This document shows positions 5,644 to 6,302 of a stretch of DNA of 6,302 nt, in pieces. A model generated the notes under the pieces. The model saw nothing but the letters and a program-made list of their open reading frames with translations, was not told where the DNA came from and searched no databases. The position numbers and the translations under genes are program-made. The stretch spans positions 1 through 6,302 of the forward strand of contig JBHENW010000201.1 of the NCBI GenBank assembly GCA_046261875.1, in the 5' to 3' direction. The stretch comes from JBHENW01 sp046261875. GTDB lineage: Bacteria > Acidobacteriota > Thermoanaerobaculia > UBA5066 > Gp7-AA6. Within the stretch, counting starts at the first letter, position 1; each line of letters starts with the position of its first letter.

Positions 5644-6252
5644 ATGAGTGGTTTCCTGAGTGTCTGCATCGCGCTGGGAATGGCGCTCTCTCCCACAGGC
5701 TGTCGCCGAAATGATGCCGCAACGCCGGAGGCTTCCGCGCGGGCGGCGGAGCCGCCGGCGCAAGTCATTGAGGTTAGCCCGGTGGCCTCCGCCGCATACG
5801 ACCTGCAGTTCCTCGACACCATGCCCAAACACCATCAGATGTCGATCGACATGGTGAGAATCGCGGAGGGGAAGTTTTCGGACAAGGAACTGGGGCGCTT
5901 GGCGAAGAAGATGGCCGAAGACCAGGGAAAAGAGAACGCCCAGATGAAGCAGTGGCGGGAGCAGTGGTTCCCCGGCGCGCCGAACGCCGAGAACATGCAG
6001 ATGCCCGGGATGGCGTCGATGGGAAACATGGACATGAGCCACATGCAGACGGCATCGGGCACGGAGCTCGATCGCATGTTCGTCGACATGATGGTTCCGC
6101 ACCACCAGAGCGGGATCGAAATGGCCAGGGACGCGCTCGCGAAAGCCGAGCACCAGGAGATCAGGGACCTCGCTGAGAAGATGATTGCTAAGCAGCAGAA
6201 GGAGATCGACGAGATGCAGCGATGGAAGGCGCGGCGCAGCTCCGCGAAATGA
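5644..6252 (+). CDS. DUF305 family lipoprotein, putative periplasmic copper-binding protein
   Basis: The 202-aa protein opens with a hydrophobic segment and PTGC at 17-20, so C20 is a probable lipidation site, although the n-region lacks positive charge. A Pro/Ala-rich linker leads to two homologous DUF305 halves: YDLQFLDTMPKHHQMSIDM (52-70) and ELDRMFVDMMVPHHQSGIEM (141-160), each followed by a long charged helix (about 78-106 and 165-197). Between them lies a Met-rich stretch (118-134, with MQMPGMASMGNMDMSHM). DUF305 is a ferritin-like helical family often found with copper genes; the HHQ and Met residues are likely metal ligands (inference). I chose the start at 5644 because GGAGG stands 4-8 nt upstream and the lipoprotein signal begins there. 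The in-frame ATG at 5542, overlapping the previous stop as ATGA, would add 34 basic residues that spoil the signal peptide. Confidence 0.9.
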   Translation: MSGFLSVCIALGMALSPTGCRRNDAATPEASARAAEPPAQVIEVSPVASAAYDLQFLDTMPKHHQMSIDMVRIAEGKFSDKELGRLAKKMAEDQGKENAQMKQWREQWFPGAPNAENMQMPGMASMGNMDMSHMQTASGTELDRMFVDMMVPHHQSGIEMARDALAKAEHQEIRDLAEKMIAKQQKEIDEMQRWKARRSSAK

Positions 6253-6302
6253 GCCGCATGATCCGAGCCCTTCTCGGCGCCGTTGTCGCGATTCTTGTCG
6301 CC
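6249..6302 (+). CDS. Start of an exported or membrane protein (partial, cut by window edge)
   Basis: An ATG at 6249 overlaps the DUF305 stop as ATGA and opens a frame through the window end, 18 codons: MSRMIRALLGAVVAILVA. Two Arg followed by a hydrophobic run is typical of a signal peptide or N-terminal anchor. A second in-frame ATG at 6258 (MIRALL) is an alternative start. Family cannot be told; an adaptor protein of a tripartite pump or another periplasmic metal binder would fit the context. Confidence 0.6.
   Translation, partial: MSRMIRALLGAVVAILVA

Noticed and set aside
1..6302. Search for CRISPR arrays, tRNA or rRNA genes, insertion-sequence ends and attachment sites
   Set aside because: No regularly spaced repeats, tRNA-like cloverleaf, transposase or terminal inverted repeats were seen by eye.

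Overview
This is a GC-rich stretch of bacterial DNA holding what looks like an envelope-directed copper (heavy-metal) handling locus. The reading frames favour G/C at third positions, the signal peptides are Gram-negative in type, and an outer-membrane TolC-type channel is encoded, so the host has an outer membrane. The gene mix (DUF305 lipoprotein, two-domain multicopper oxidase, membrane-anchored monohaem cytochrome c, small His-tagged periplasmic protein) resembles clusters I recall from Acidobacteria, Myxococcota/other former Deltaproteobacteria and related soil or sediment lineages. I cannot name the taxon from sequence alone.

Layout. On the minus strand at the left edge (1-279, C-terminus cut off) is a CsoR/RcnR-family repressor. 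Upstream of it lies a divergent intergenic region of about 160 bp with a near-perfect CsoR/RcnR-type operator (TAC-A-G7-AGTA, 306-320) overlapping the likely -10 box of the repressor gene. Everything else reads rightward: a 134-aa exported Cys/His protein (439-843); a strong intrinsic terminator (864-903) sitting only 15 bp before the next start codon; a membrane-anchored His/Met/Pro-rich protein (919-1764); a TolC-family outer-membrane lipoprotein (1761-3200, ATGA overlap); a Tat-exported two-domain multicopper oxidase (3212-4597); an anchored cytochrome c (4601-5230); a 100-aa periplasmic protein whose mature form probably begins HGGHAH (5243-5545); a DUF305 lipoprotein (5644-6252); and the first 18 codons of a further exported or membrane protein (6249-6302, ATGA overlap, cut by the window edge).

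How it may work together (inference). The repressor would sense metal or thiol stress in the cytoplasm and release its own promoter and perhaps the divergent one. All rightward products appear to be exported or membrane-anchored: metal-binding proteins rich in His, Met and Cys, a cuproxidase that could oxidise Cu(I) to Cu(II), a cytochrome c that could exchange electrons with the oxidase, and an outer-membrane exit duct. No P-type ATPase, RND pump or membrane-fusion adaptor lies inside the window; the cut-off gene at the right edge or genes beyond it could supply one. The families are known individually. The less ordinary points are the Cys-Tyr-Cys sensor site of the repressor, the terminator between the first gene and the rest, the chain of poorly characterised metal-binding proteins, and the oxidase-cytochrome pairing.
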